From: Luteimonas sp. YGD11-2
GTDB taxonomy: Bacteria > Pseudomonadota > Gammaproteobacteria > Xanthomonadales > Xanthomonadaceae
NCBI RefSeq assembly: GCF_004118975.1
Contig: NZ_CP035376.1
Location: 1,922,001 to 1,986,000, forward strand
Length of the DNA: 64,000 bases
Direction: 5' to 3'
Shown here: positions 36,566 through 45,813 of the stretch, piece by piece
Numbering within the stretch: the first letter of the stretch is position 1
Layout: each line of letters begins with the position of its first letter
Program-made: the position numbers and the translations under genes
The notes under the pieces: model-generated
Databases searched by the model: none
What the model saw: the letters and a program-made list of their open reading frames with translations, nothing else
Told to the model about the DNA's origin: nothing

Positions 36566-37555
36566 TCACGCCCATGTCGCCGCATGCGCACGATCCGGCG
36601 CGATCGTGAAATCGATCTCCGGCCCTGCCGGCACCACCGCGGTGGGATTGATATGCCGATGGCTCTGGTAGTAGTGCCGCTTGATATGGTCGAAGTCCAC
36701 GGTGGGCGCAACGGCCGGATGCGCGTACAGCTCGCGGGTGTAGGACCACAGCGCCGGATAGTCCACCAGCCGGCGGATGTTGCACTTGAAATGTCCGTGG
36801 TACACCGCGTCGAACCGCAGCAGCGTGGTGAACAAGCGCCAGTCGGCCTCGGTCAGACGGTCTCCACACAGGAAGGTCTGCCGCGACAGGATTTCCTCGA
36901 GCCAGTCGAGGGTTTCGAACACTTCGGCGACGGCGCTGTCGTAGGCCTCCTGGCTGCGCGCGAATCCAGCGCGGTAGACGCCATTGTTGAGACCCGTATA
37001 GATCCGCTCGTTGACGCCATCGATCTGCGCCAGCAGGTCCGCTGGCGTGTAGTCGCCCTGGGAAGCGCCAACGGCATCGAACGCACTGTTGAACATGCGG
37101 AGGATGTCGGCCGATTCGTTGCTGACGATGCGCGATTTCTGCTTGTCCCACAGCACCGGCACCGTGACACGTCCGCTATACCCGGATTCCGACTTCGCAT
37201 AGAGCTGCCACACGGCGTCGGTACCGTTGACCGGATCACCGATGACGCCCGGCGCGTGGTCGAAGGTCCACCCGTCCTCGGCCATCAGCCAATGGGTGAC
37301 CGACAGCCCGATATGGTCCTGGAGTCCCTTCAGTTCACGGAAGATCGTCGTGCGATGCGCCCATGGACAGGCCCGCGCCACGTACAGGTGGTACCGCCCG
37401 GCCTCGGCCTTGAAGCCACCCTCGCCGGTCGGACCCGCGGCGCCATCGGCCGTCACCCAGTTGCGGAATACCGACGAAGGGCGTTGCAGCGCGCCCGACG
37501 CATCGACCAGCCTGTCGACATCAGGACGCCAACTGCCCTCGACCATCATGCCCAT
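36566..37555 (-). CDS. Glutathionyl-hydroquinone reductase (YqjG/ECM4 type)
   Basis: Omega/Xi-class glutathione transferase that reduces S-glutathionyl-hydroquinones to hydroquinones. The 329-residue protein has the catalytic cysteine C63 in ARACPWAHRTT, the family-specific CPWAHR, followed by the GSH-binding VPVLWDKQKSRIVSNESADI region with the conserved glutamate and serine, and the C-terminal substrate domain (GDRLTEADWRLFTTLLRFDAVY). Its length matches the family. Start ATG 37555; a second ATG two residues later is possible. Family members detoxify quinones from lignin or pesticides. Confidence 0.93.
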   Translation of the reverse strand: MGMMVEGSWRPDVDRLVDASGALQRPSSVFRNWVTADGAAGPTGEGGFKAEAGRYHLYVARACPWAHRTTIFRELKGLQDHIGLSVTHWLMAEDGWTFDHAPGVIGDPVNGTDAVWQLYAKSESGYSGRVTVPVLWDKQKSRIVSNESADILRMFNSAFDAVGASQGDYTPADLLAQIDGVNERIYTGLNNGVYRAGFARSQEAYDSAVAEVFETLDWLEEILSRQTFLCGDRLTEADWRLFTTLLRFDAVYHGHFKCNIRRLVDYPALWSYTRELYAHPAVAPTVDFDHIKRHYYQSHRHINPTAVVPAGPEIDFTIAPDRAHAATWA

Positions 37556-37574
37556 GACGCCACACCTCGTTGAC

Positions 37575-37603
37575 CGCCAGACCGCATCATCGGCCGTCTG
37601 GCG
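37575..37603. repeat. Inverted repeat upstream of the glutathione transferase gene
   Basis: A perfect 8-bp palindrome (CGCCAGAC / GTCTGGCG) with a 13-bp spacer begins 20 bp upstream of the start codon at 37555. It could be a regulator site or a hairpin. A second, imperfect repeat (GTGTCCG/CGGACAC) lies farther upstream around 37613-37645 and encloses a run of nine A; read on the minus strand, it could be a terminator for the next gene. Confidence 0.35.
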
Positions 37604-37724
37604 TCAAGGTGGTGTCCGGCGAGTTCAAAAAAAAACGCGCGGACACGGGGCAGGTCTCACCACCATGCCCGTGCCGCGCATCGCGGCTTGAGCGCGCGCT
37701 TCGCAGCGCTCCACTCCACCCTCG

Positions 37725-38135
37725 TCAGGGCTGGTAGCACTCGCCCGAGGGGTCGACGTCGATCTGGATCAGGTCACCACCAGCGGCGCCCCACACGTTG
37801 CCACCAGTGAAGATCAGGCAGCCCTCGTCGCGGAACAGCGCCTGCATGCGCGTGGCGTCGTTGCCGAAGTAGAACGGGATCCAGCGCTTGCCCGACTCGT
37901 AGGTGTGGAAGCGATCAGGCGTGCCATCCATGATTTCCTGCACGTCCTGCATGCTCATGCCGATCCGCAGCTGCGCGAACTTGCTGCCGTCGGCCGGCGT
38001 TCCGATGATCTCGCCGGTGTATGAACCGTCCTGCGATTCCACCTCGCGCACTTCCCGGTCCTGTGCCGACACCGCACCCGCCATCGCCAGCGCACACCCC
38101 AGCACCGCACCACGCATCCAGAGCTTCTTCTGCAT
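37725..38135 (-). CDS. Periplasmic protein with BamE/SmpA-like domain
   Basis: A 136-residue exported protein. The signal peptide (MRGAVLGCALAMAGAVSAQ, cleavage near residue 25) has no lipobox cysteine after it, unlike BamE itself. The mature part shows FAQLRIGMSMQDVQEIMDGTP, which matches the helix-loop pattern of the SmpA/OmlA fold, then a beta-rich stretch with two cysteines (EGCLIFTGG, SGECYQP). That pattern and length fit small BamE-like proteins of unknown role. ATG 38135 is preceded by an AAGG site. It stands alone. Confidence 0.7.
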   Translation of the reverse strand: MQKKLWMRGAVLGCALAMAGAVSAQDREVREVESQDGSYTGEIIGTPADGSKFAQLRIGMSMQDVQEIMDGTPDRFHTYESGKRWIPFYFGNDATRMQALFRDEGCLIFTGGNVWGAAGGDLIQIDVDPSGECYQP

Positions 38136-38320
38136 AACCTTCCCTTGTTGCTCCCCTGCCGCCGGAATGGCGGCGGGGTGATTCTAGCGACAACCCCAGG
38201 ACATGCGTACGGCACGCAATGCTCACCGCCGGAAAGAAGAGGAGAAGTAGATCCGGCGATACAGCCTGAGAAGCTGTCTGGCTACCGCCAACGCTGTCGA
38301 TGGAGAACGCAGCGAACGCT
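38136..38320. other. Intergenic junction left of the type VI locus
   Basis: 185 bp between the BamE-like gene and the DUF6708 gene. I see no RNA gene, strong terminator or repeat. It lies at the left edge of the type VI region, where base composition changes. Confidence 0.3.
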
Positions 38321-39316
38321 CTAGTACCACCATCGCTGACGCTCCCGGTGGCGTTGTGCAGAGCGCGCATCGATTGCCTGACTGGTCGCGAATTCCGCCA
38401 TGAACGTCGGCTCCGGTAATTGATAGGGGTCTCCCGGTGCGATGGCGCACTGCGCCTCCACCTCCGGCGGAAACACCGGCGTCCGGCAACTTTTCATGGT
38501 TAACCAGCGGCTCAGCGTCAGCGCCCCATAGAGCGGGAACAGCAGGCTCCAGCGCAGGGGATACAGGATGGTGCCCATCATCAGGCACACCATCAGCCAA
38601 CTGTTGCGCCATGTCATCCGCGTGGACAACGCGATCATGCGGTCCGCAGGATGGTCGAAGCATCTGTCCGGGCCATCTTCCATGTAGCGCCGGATCAGCT
38701 CCCATTCTTCGCGGACGCGGTTCTCGTGATCCCAGAAATGGCCTACGGTGAAGGTCTGCTGCACCTGCCGATTGCGGTCCAACACGTGGCAACGCAGGTC
38801 GCGCAGGTCCTTGTTCTGTCCCCCCTGCCCGATATGGAAATACACGTTCGGATCGCCCCAAGGCAATGTCACCGTGCCGTCGGGGCCGTTGTGACGGAAG
38901 ACGTACACCTTGCGGGTCTTGCGGTTGAAGCGGACTGGGTAATAGGTGTATTGAAAGAGGTCTTTTCCAAGATAGATTACCCAGAACAAGACAACTCCGC
39001 CAACAAAAACTGGCGATAATATTAAGATCGTCGTTAACCACTCCGACAAACTCAAATTGCCGTAATCGCCAATAGCGACCGATAGAAACATATATAAAAG
39101 AAAAGCGGAAACGCACACAGAAAACGCAGTGGCAGCCATTCCTTTTATTTTGAAGGTACGATCCACAAAATCAACATATGTCGAATTGAATCGTATCAAT
39201 CCGACCGCATCATCGGGACTGAACGGCTGCGGTGTATCGTAAGGCAGGTAATGGCCACGCTCATGATCGTCCAAGCCGCGATCCAGTTTAAATTTCGGAA
39301 TCCATCCACTCAACAT
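38321..39316 (-). CDS. DUF6708-like membrane protein, possible immunity or partner of the VasX-like effector
   Basis: A 331-residue membrane protein with two membrane segments near residues 62-84 and 93-116 (TAFSVCVSAFLLYMFLSVAI and TILILSPVFVGGVVLFWVIYLG) and two more around residues 235-270. Between them is a soluble domain: YYPVRFNRKTRKVYVFRHNG, PWGDPNVYFHIG and FTVGHFWDHENRVREEW. The arrangement resembles the DUF6708 family, often seen beside type VI effectors. It begins 2 bp after the VasX-like stop. A membrane protein next to a pore-forming effector is the expected place for immunity, as with TsiV2 beside VasX; that role is inference. The stretch from 38.95 to 39.3 kb is AT-richer than the rest of the window. 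Confidence 0.65.
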   Translation of the reverse strand: MLSGWIPKFKLDRGLDDHERGHYLPYDTPQPFSPDDAVGLIRFNSTYVDFVDRTFKIKGMAATAFSVCVSAFLLYMFLSVAIGDYGNLSLSEWLTTILILSPVFVGGVVLFWVIYLGKDLFQYTYYPVRFNRKTRKVYVFRHNGPDGTVTLPWGDPNVYFHIGQGGQNKDLRDLRCHVLDRNRQVQQTFTVGHFWDHENRVREEWELIRRYMEDGPDRCFDHPADRMIALSTRMTWRNSWLMVCLMMGTILYPLRWSLLFPLYGALTLSRWLTMKSCRTPVFPPEVEAQCAIAPGDPYQLPEPTFMAEFATSQAIDARSAQRHRERQRWWY

Positions 39317-39317
39317 G

Positions 39318-42038
39318 TCAACGCACCTGTTGCAAAGCCGTCATAGCTTCACCCTGAACTTCCAAGTCTGGATATACACCCGAAGCGTTATTTCCAAAAT
39401 GCATAACCTTGTCTAGCCAACGTTCCATTTCATTCGGCTTAAGCCACGAGAGCACCACAGTAACAACAGCGGCGAGAATTAGCAGTGCTATAGCCAAAGG
39501 AATAGCCCAGCCAAGTACAATCAGGACTGATGAAATAGCAAGAGCGCCTCCCGTCACCATCATTGCGCTTCCATAAACTGAGCTAATTGCGCGATCATTA
39601 TTTCCCTCAATAATCATCACTGCGCCCATCACCACCCCACCAATCCCCGTCAACCAGCGTCCCACTCCGGCAATCAATTGCGCCCGCGTGGTCGCATTGC
39701 GCAACCACCAGCGATTGGGGTTCGACAGCCTCTGCGAAAACCACGGCAATCGGTGTCCCGCCGCGCCGACCACCTCCGCGCTGCCGCCCAGCAGCCCCAC
39801 CACGCCCGCGCCGAAGTTGGCCGCCTTCAGCCCGCGCACGCCCGGGGCCGCTTTCTTGTATTCCTCGCTCAACTGCCCCAGGCTGCCGCCTGCCAGAATC
39901 AGGCCCACCACCCCATAACCCAGCGACCAATTCCCCAACTGGCCCACGCTCTGCCGCAGCAACGCATGGAACTGGTGCGTCCGGTAGTGCTGCGGCAACG
40001 CGTTCCGGTAACTGTCGCCCGGCGAGATCGCGCGGATGTTCAGTGCGTTCATCAGCCGCACCTGATCCGCGTTGGCCAGCACCACGTACCCGAACCGCAT
40101 CCCGCCCGGCCCGCTCGTCGGCGCGCCGCCCGCACGCAGCGCCTCACGCGCCGGACGGCCCGCGCTCGCCCGGTCCGGCAGGCCCGCCTGCAACGCGATG
40201 GTCGCCGCCAATGCGCGCGAGGCGCTCTGCGGGCTCATGTGACCCACCAGATCGATGATCTCCACCCGCGGGGCGTCCACCTGCACCAAAGCACCCAATA
40301 GCCCCATCTGCATCTTGTGCGGCAGTTGCACGACCGCGCCGGTCGCAAGATCGCCAACGTACTGGCCCACCATGCGCGTCAGCGGGCCCGCCAGCTGCTC
40401 GGTGTACTTGGCCAGGTTCTCGAACGCGCCGGTCAGCTTGCCGGCGCCCTGCGCGTCGAGCAGCTCCTTGAGCGCATTGAACAGCCCTGCCGTCAACGTA
40501 CCCCAGTCGATCGAAGGCCGGTCGTTCTGTCCAGCGACGGCGGACATCCACGCGGCCACCGCCTCATCCTGATTCCAGACCTGTGCCCGCAGCACGATCG
40601 ACGCAGGATCCCGCGGGTCATCCTCTTTCAGGCAGCGGGCGATATGGTTGAACACCACACCCCGCGATGCCGCATCCTGCAGGATCACCGCCACCGCCTC
40701 CTGGTACTGGATGCCGCTGTCGACGTCGGCCGGATCGAAGGTGCACATCATGTGCTCCCGCAGCAGCGGCGCCTGCAGCCACTGCACGAGTGCTTCGTCC
40801 AACGCCTGGACATGGGCTTGATAGAACGTTGCCTGCTCCGCTGGGTAGGTCTCCGTCAGCCACCTTTCGTAGCCATCCCCATCCTTGAGATGCTTGCGGT
40901 ACTTCTCCCAGGACTGCTCCCCGAGTCTCAGAACGGTCTCTTCACCCTCAACTTTGAACCAGTCGTCATCCCAGTCCTGTACCGGCACCGACAGCTGGTC
41001 CCGGGCTGTCCGGCCGGCCAGCACGCCCACGATGGCATGGCGCAAGAGGGCGCCATCTTTACGCCGCTCCTGCTCCTCTTCCAGTGCGCCGTTCTTGATC
41101 GCCTCGCGCAAGGACACGATAGCCGAGGCCGAAGCTTTCATTTCGGTCCGCTCGGTGTCCTGCTCCCATTCGGCAATGCGCTCAAGCGCCAGTTGATTGA
41201 GATCGGCCGCAATGCCGATCGGGTCTTCCAATGCCAGCAATGCCGGCGTCACGCCTTCGGGGTGATCGGGGGCCGTCTGCCTTGCGCACTCTCGCGCCTT
41301 CGCACTCAGGTCATCGACGCGACCTCGGTCCAGGCTGATGCAATCGGACAGGCTATGTTCGAACGGCAGGCTCCCCGGCGTCACCGCTATCGTAGCCAAC
41401 GTTCGGATGCCGCGTTGATCATCCGCATAGGGCCGATACTCCGATGCCAGCTTGAACTCGGAGACTTGATCCATTGCTTGATAGAGGTTGGCCAAGTGCG
41501 GCTGCGCCGAAGAGGTAGCCACCCAAGCCGCCAAATCGATGCGTCGCATATGGCGCTGCCGATACGCTGCCTGTCGGTGGTTCGCGACAACTGCCGGCGT
41601 CCAGGGCGACGCGCTGAAAGCCAGCCACAACGTCGTCGCCTGCTTGGCGTCCGGAATCACGATGCATCTCGCAAGCGACGGTATGCCGTGCCGCGAACAC
41701 ACTGCCTGCGGCCCATCCTCCTGCGGTGGAGGCGCGGGATCTCGGATATCGAACTCGGTCAAGTCACCGTAGTTGTCTACTTGGTACGCTGTCCATACGT
41801 CACTGGACTCGTTGAAGGCGTACAAGTAGCCACTCCGCAGGAGGCGAAGCGTGTAGCTAGCGCCGTCCGGTAACCCGACCGATAGCACTCCTTCTCCAAA
41901 CGGCGCCTCGAGCTCTGGGGCCTTTCTTCTGACAGCGTCGTCGCTGCGCGCCACCGCGTAGCGGACCGGCAGGATTGGCAACCCGAACCTCGAGCAGTTC
42001 TCGCATGCCTGTGATTGTGATTGATCGGTTGCTGTCAT
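39318..42038 (-). CDS. vasX: Type VI secretion effector, VasX-like pore-forming toxin
   Basis: A 906-residue protein with the N-terminal region of the VasX/BTH_I2691 family: CENCSRFGLPILPVRYAVAR (C12, C15), then SYTLRLLRSGYLYAFNE and WTAYQVDNYGDLTEFDI. The middle is helical. From about residue 680 on come membrane segments: LGYGVVGLILAGGSLG, RWLTGIGGVVMGAVMIIEG and ALAISSVLIVLGWAIPLAIALLILAAVVTVVLSW. These are the expected pore module. Vibrio cholerae VasX dissipates membrane potential in targets. Start ATG 42038 was chosen because AAGGA lies 8-9 nt upstream; GTG 42065, coupled to the adaptor stop, is an alternative. Upstream are the DUF4123 adaptor and VgrG, the usual delivery set; the gene downstream is the candidate immunity protein. 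Confidence 0.9.
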   Translation of the reverse strand: MTATDQSQSQACENCSRFGLPILPVRYAVARSDDAVRRKAPELEAPFGEGVLSVGLPDGASYTLRLLRSGYLYAFNESSDVWTAYQVDNYGDLTEFDIRDPAPPPQEDGPQAVCSRHGIPSLARCIVIPDAKQATTLWLAFSASPWTPAVVANHRQAAYRQRHMRRIDLAAWVATSSAQPHLANLYQAMDQVSEFKLASEYRPYADDQRGIRTLATIAVTPGSLPFEHSLSDCISLDRGRVDDLSAKARECARQTAPDHPEGVTPALLALEDPIGIAADLNQLALERIAEWEQDTERTEMKASASAIVSLREAIKNGALEEEQERRKDGALLRHAIVGVLAGRTARDQLSVPVQDWDDDWFKVEGEETVLRLGEQSWEKYRKHLKDGDGYERWLTETYPAEQATFYQAHVQALDEALVQWLQAPLLREHMMCTFDPADVDSGIQYQEAVAVILQDAASRGVVFNHIARCLKEDDPRDPASIVLRAQVWNQDEAVAAWMSAVAGQNDRPSIDWGTLTAGLFNALKELLDAQGAGKLTGAFENLAKYTEQLAGPLTRMVGQYVGDLATGAVVQLPHKMQMGLLGALVQVDAPRVEIIDLVGHMSPQSASRALAATIALQAGLPDRASAGRPAREALRAGGAPTSGPGGMRFGYVVLANADQVRLMNALNIRAISPGDSYRNALPQHYRTHQFHALLRQSVGQLGNWSLGYGVVGLILAGGSLGQLSEEYKKAAPGVRGLKAANFGAGVVGLLGGSAEVVGAAGHRLPWFSQRLSNPNRWWLRNATTRAQLIAGVGRWLTGIGGVVMGAVMIIEGNNDRAISSVYGSAMMVTGGALAISSVLIVLGWAIPLAIALLILAAVVTVVLSWLKPNEMERWLDKVMHFGNNASGVYPDLEVQGEAMTALQQVR

Positions 42039-42061
42039 GCTCGTCAGTCCTTGTACAAGTC

Positions 42062-42895
42062 TCACGCAACGCCTGAGCGGCAGGCAAGATCGTCATTCGA
42101 TAAGCCACGGCAGGCCGAGCTGTAGCTGATCCCCTGCTCACGCGCCCGCTGCAGCCTTAGAGCTACAGCCGGAAAAAGAGCGAATTCCGGCCCGTACTCG
42201 AGCTGCTGAAGCGCAAATAGGGCCGCATCGGAAAAATGCGCCAACCCTTGTCTACGGGCCACAAGCAAACCTTCCAGCACACGCTTGGCTATATCGTCGC
42301 CTGATTCCTGCCCCATTTCAGCGAGATCACGCAAGCAACGATTCAGCGCTTCAAGGTGACTCACCGCCTGCCATTGTTCGGAGTCCAAGCGGAGGTACAG
42401 GCCTTTCGCCGCATTAGGTCGGGTCCACTGATGCCAACGCCTGCACAGTGGATCGAAGCCTAGCCATGTTTGCGCTGACCCCATGAGTGTCGCCAGTTGT
42501 TCGTCATCGAGCAGCCATTGCAAATGCCGGAATACGCGGGGGTCGTAATAACGCAGCCAAACGCGCTGCCCACCTTCTCGCTGGAGCACCGTGCGGCGCA
42601 GAAGCTCCGAAAACACCTGAGCGTACGTGTGTTCGCTTGAAAACAGCGCACTGAAGAGAGGCATGTGATGGCGCTGTGCCCAGCTCAGGGTGCGTTCCAG
42701 CAGCTCGATCCGATGAGCCGCCTCCAGGCTTTTCAAATCAACGAGCAATGGCAGGATATGTTCGTGCCGCTCAAGCCCCTTCGGCTGCAATCGAAGCGGA
42801 CTCAGGTCGGAGTATGCCTCCCTGCCAACCTGCATCGGATTGATGATGGCGTAGTCCTGCGCGAGGAACAGCCTGTGGTCGAGTTCGACGATCAT
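42062..42895 (-). CDS. DUF4123 type VI adaptor/chaperone (Tap/TEC)
   Basis: Chaperone that loads a VasX-type effector onto its VgrG. A protein of about 277 residues with the DUF4123 pattern: LAQDYAIINPMQVGR, LPLLVDLKSLEAAH, HMPLFSALFSSEH, LRRTVLQREGGQRVWLRYYDPRVFRHLQWLLDDEQLATLMG. The VWLRYYDPRVFRHL segment is the family signature. ATG 42895 lies 4 nt past the VgrG stop and begins MIVELDHRLF; an upstream in-frame start overlapping VgrG is possible. It sits between its VgrG and its probable cargo. Confidence 0.85.
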   Translation of the reverse strand: MIVELDHRLFLAQDYAIINPMQVGREAYSDLSPLRLQPKGLERHEHILPLLVDLKSLEAAHRIELLERTLSWAQRHHMPLFSALFSSEHTYAQVFSELLRRTVLQREGGQRVWLRYYDPRVFRHLQWLLDDEQLATLMGSAQTWLGFDPLCRRWHQWTRPNAAKGLYLRLDSEQWQAVSHLEALNRCLRDLAEMGQESGDDIAKRVLEGLLVARRQGLAHFSDAALFALQQLEYGPEFALFPAVALRLQRAREQGISYSSACRGLSNDDLACRSGVA

Positions 42896-42899
42896 TCGC

Positions 42900-45758
42900 T
42901 CAATCCAAGGCGATAACGCCTGCACCACCAGCATCGCCCCGCTTTGCGCTCAGCTCGCAGAACCTCGGATCGCCTTCGCCCAGCACCGGCGCCTGCCCAC
43001 TCGCACTCTTCGGTCCGGCCAGCTCCTTGCTGGATGCCTTGAACTCCACCACCCCCGGCGCACCCAGCTCGATGTTGCCGCCCTCGAGCTTCAGGTAGGC
43101 GCCTTGAGCGGTGAGTAGCACGTGCTTCGCAGGTGCCGCGATTTCGATATCGGCCTGCGTACTGGCGATAGTGACCTTTGTCTTCGCGGCCGCCTTGGCT
43201 TCATTGCGGTGGGCACGTGCGCTGACTTTGCCTTGCGCCGCATGCATTGCGATGCCGGTTTCCCGGTTCGGCTTGCCGGCCGCTGGCTCGCTTCCCTGGG
43301 TGAACAATGCGATGCCGCCGGCAACCGCAGTCACGTGGCAGGCCTGGCTCATCCAGTCGAGGTCGGCTCCGGCGACCAGCGCGGTTTGCGTGCCCGACAC
43401 CCAGCTCTGGTCGGCCGGCGTCAGGGTGACGACGCCATCGGTGCCGGTCGCAAGCAGATGCGGCGCGCTCCAGCCTGGTGCCTCGCCGACGCCACCTCCG
43501 ATGGCTCCGCTGACCTCCGCCGCGACCGCACCGCCTTGCTGGGTGGCGGCCAGACTCTCTTGCAGGGTTTCATGGCTCTGTTGAACGGGAAGCATTGCGG
43601 ATTCCTCTGGCAGCCCTGCCTGCTGACCGGCTGCGATCTTCAGCAGCGTGGTTGTGAGTTCCGCGCTGTCAGCCAGCTGGCCCAGCGCCGTTCGGGCCGT
43701 GAGCTGCTGGTGACCGGGTTCGGTGGTCAACAGCAGGCCGCTGCCGGCGCGCACCGCGCCACCGGCCTGCGTCGACAGCTCCGCGCCAAAGCCGCGTTCG
43801 CCCACGCGCACGTTGTCCTCGCCGCCCTTGAGGTGGCCAAGCGTCAACGTGGTCGCGTGCTGGGTGGTGGCGGCCTGTGTGCGTCCCTGCCCCGGTGTGT
43901 CGTCGAAACGAAGCTGCTGGTAGCCACCGGTGCCGCCCTGGCTGTCGGCCAGTGCCTGCGATTTGAAACCGGTGTAGACCGCGGCGTGCGCGTTGCCCTC
44001 GAACCAGGCCGCCGCATTGGCGGTGGCGCCGCCGGCACCTGCGCCAGCCTGGTTGTGCGGTGCATCCGGCTGGCCACGGCCGTTGTAGACGCTACCCACG
44101 ATGACCGGCCGGTCGATGTCGCCTTCGATGAACGCGACCAGCACTTCCTGGCCGCGCCGCGGCACCACCACCCCACCCCAGTTGTCGCCCGCCCAGGGCG
44201 TGGCGACGCGCACCCATGTCCATGCACCGTCGTCGCCTGGGGCGTTGTCGTCGCCGCCGGGATGGGCCAAGCGCGTGCTGGAGTCGCCACCGCGCTGCCA
44301 CGGAAACTGCACCTTGATGCGGTGGTCGCGATCGGTGGTCAGCGGCGCGCCATCGCTGACGACGATGGCCACCTGCGTGCCATGGACCGTCGGCCTGGGA
44401 TGCATGCGTTCGCCGCGTTCGTCAGACATGCGTGTCCGATAGGCGACGTCCGCCGGCTGCATGGAGAACGTATTGCGATAGAAGTCGTTGGGCTCGACGG
44501 CAGTTGCACCTGCTGGCGACGCTGACCTCTCCAGGGGCGTCCCATTCGCGCTACCGCGCTGCGCCGGAACGGAGAGCAGTTCAAGCGCCACTGCATCCGC
44601 TTTACCGCCGCCCCCGAGTGCCTCGGGAAGCGGAATTCCCGGCAGCGCCACCGCACCCAGCGCCTGTTCAAGCGCATCGAATACCTCGGCGCCGAGATTG
44701 TTCCGCGCATCGTGCGTCACCCCGACACACAGATGCGCTTCGTCGCCCACTTGCGGATGCTGGCTGACCGAAAAACGACTGCCCGGCGCCATCCGTCGCC
44801 AGGTTCCCGCGCCGGCGCCCGTGCAGGCAGTCGCCTGCACGGCTTCGAGTTGCCTGGCGGCCAACCGTGCCCCATGCGCCCCGTCGCACCACGCATAGGG
44901 GGCGGTGACGTCGGTATCCTCGATGACAACATCGGCGTGCACGGCAACGGACTCCGCGGAGGCAGGCCGCAAGCCCACGCTCCGGTAATCCCAGCTGGCG
45001 CGCGCCAGGCGTGTCGGGTGCAGGCGTCGCGCCGGTGACCAGCGCTGCAAGCTGTCGGCCCGCTCGGTGGCATCGGCGCGGTGATAACGCACCGTGCCCA
45101 GTTCGGCGCAGGCCTCGTTGTGGTCGGCGATCACCATTACATGGCGGCCGAGGGTGTCGTCGCCCGGCGCACCTTCGTGTTCGAACCAGTAGAACAGTCC
45201 CTCGTCGGCGAGCAGCCGCTCGACGAACGCGAAGTCGCTCTCCTGGTATTGCGTCGTCAGGCTGCGCACCGGGTACACCGCGGCGTCCTGCAGATCCCAC
45301 CGCCATGCGGGGGTGAGGGCTCCGGCCTCGGCGTAATCGGCAAAGACGTCCTCGAGGACCTGTACCAGCGTCCGGCCCTGGAACACGTAGCTGTCGACGC
45401 GCTGACGCAGGAAGGCAAGCCACGGCTCCACCCGCAGGCGATAGCGCGCCAGTCCGCCATTGCTGCCGAGCTGTTCGAACGCCGTCACATGGCCGTGGAA
45501 CGGGCGCCGCACGGGTGAGTCCGCACACAGCAGTTCGAGCAGGACCGGCTTGCCCAGCAGTGTGTCCAGATCCAGATGGGCGTCCACCGAAAGTGCGGTG
45601 ATCTCGAAGCGGAACCCGCCACCGCCCAGACGCTCCTCGCCGCGGAACACTTCAGCCACCAGCACATCCGGGCCGAACGGTGTATGCAGGCGAAGCAGCC
45701 GGTCACGCTGGCCGGGAGCGGCGAGAAGCGCGGTTGTCAGTGTGGCGACGGCATCCAT
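42900..45758 (-). CDS. vgrG: VgrG (TssI), left arm
   Basis: Trimeric spike tip of the type VI needle, 952 residues. The gp27/gp5-like part spans about residues 15-590, with the phage-like pattern FRFEITALSVDAHLDLDTLL, QYQESDFAFVERLLADEGLFYWFEH and VQFPWQRGG...VRVATPWAGDNWGGVVVPRRGQEVLVAFIEGDIDRP. A DUF2345 domain of tandem beta repeats follows (about 640-930: TADIEIAAPAKHVLLTAQGAYLKLEGG). There is no further C-terminal cargo domain. The terminal region ends in a short Cys-containing tail (RFCELSAKR). The DUF4123 gene 5 bp downstream and the VasX-like gene make a delivery cassette. Confidence 0.93.
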   Translation of the reverse strand: MDAVATLTTALLAAPGQRDRLLRLHTPFGPDVLVAEVFRGEERLGGGGFRFEITALSVDAHLDLDTLLGKPVLLELLCADSPVRRPFHGHVTAFEQLGSNGGLARYRLRVEPWLAFLRQRVDSYVFQGRTLVQVLEDVFADYAEAGALTPAWRWDLQDAAVYPVRSLTTQYQESDFAFVERLLADEGLFYWFEHEGAPGDDTLGRHVMVIADHNEACAELGTVRYHRADATERADSLQRWSPARRLHPTRLARASWDYRSVGLRPASAESVAVHADVVIEDTDVTAPYAWCDGAHGARLAARQLEAVQATACTGAGAGTWRRMAPGSRFSVSQHPQVGDEAHLCVGVTHDARNNLGAEVFDALEQALGAVALPGIPLPEALGGGGKADAVALELLSVPAQRGSANGTPLERSASPAGATAVEPNDFYRNTFSMQPADVAYRTRMSDERGERMHPRPTVHGTQVAIVVSDGAPLTTDRDHRIKVQFPWQRGGDSSTRLAHPGGDDNAPGDDGAWTWVRVATPWAGDNWGGVVVPRRGQEVLVAFIEGDIDRPVIVGSVYNGRGQPDAPHNQAGAGAGGATANAAAWFEGNAHAAVYTGFKSQALADSQGGTGGYQQLRFDDTPGQGRTQAATTQHATTLTLGHLKGGEDNVRVGERGFGAELSTQAGGAVRAGSGLLLTTEPGHQQLTARTALGQLADSAELTTTLLKIAAGQQAGLPEESAMLPVQQSHETLQESLAATQQGGAVAAEVSGAIGGGVGEAPGWSAPHLLATGTDGVVTLTPADQSWVSGTQTALVAGADLDWMSQACHVTAVAGGIALFTQGSEPAAGKPNRETGIAMHAAQGKVSARAHRNEAKAAAKTKVTIASTQADIEIAAPAKHVLLTAQGAYLKLEGGNIELGAPGVVEFKASSKELAGPKSASGQAPVLGEGDPRFCELSAKRGDAGGAGVIALD

Positions 45759-45813
45759 GTCGGTCTCCTGCCGGAAGGCATCCTGGCCATCCGGTCCGCA
45801 GCGTGCGGGTGAA

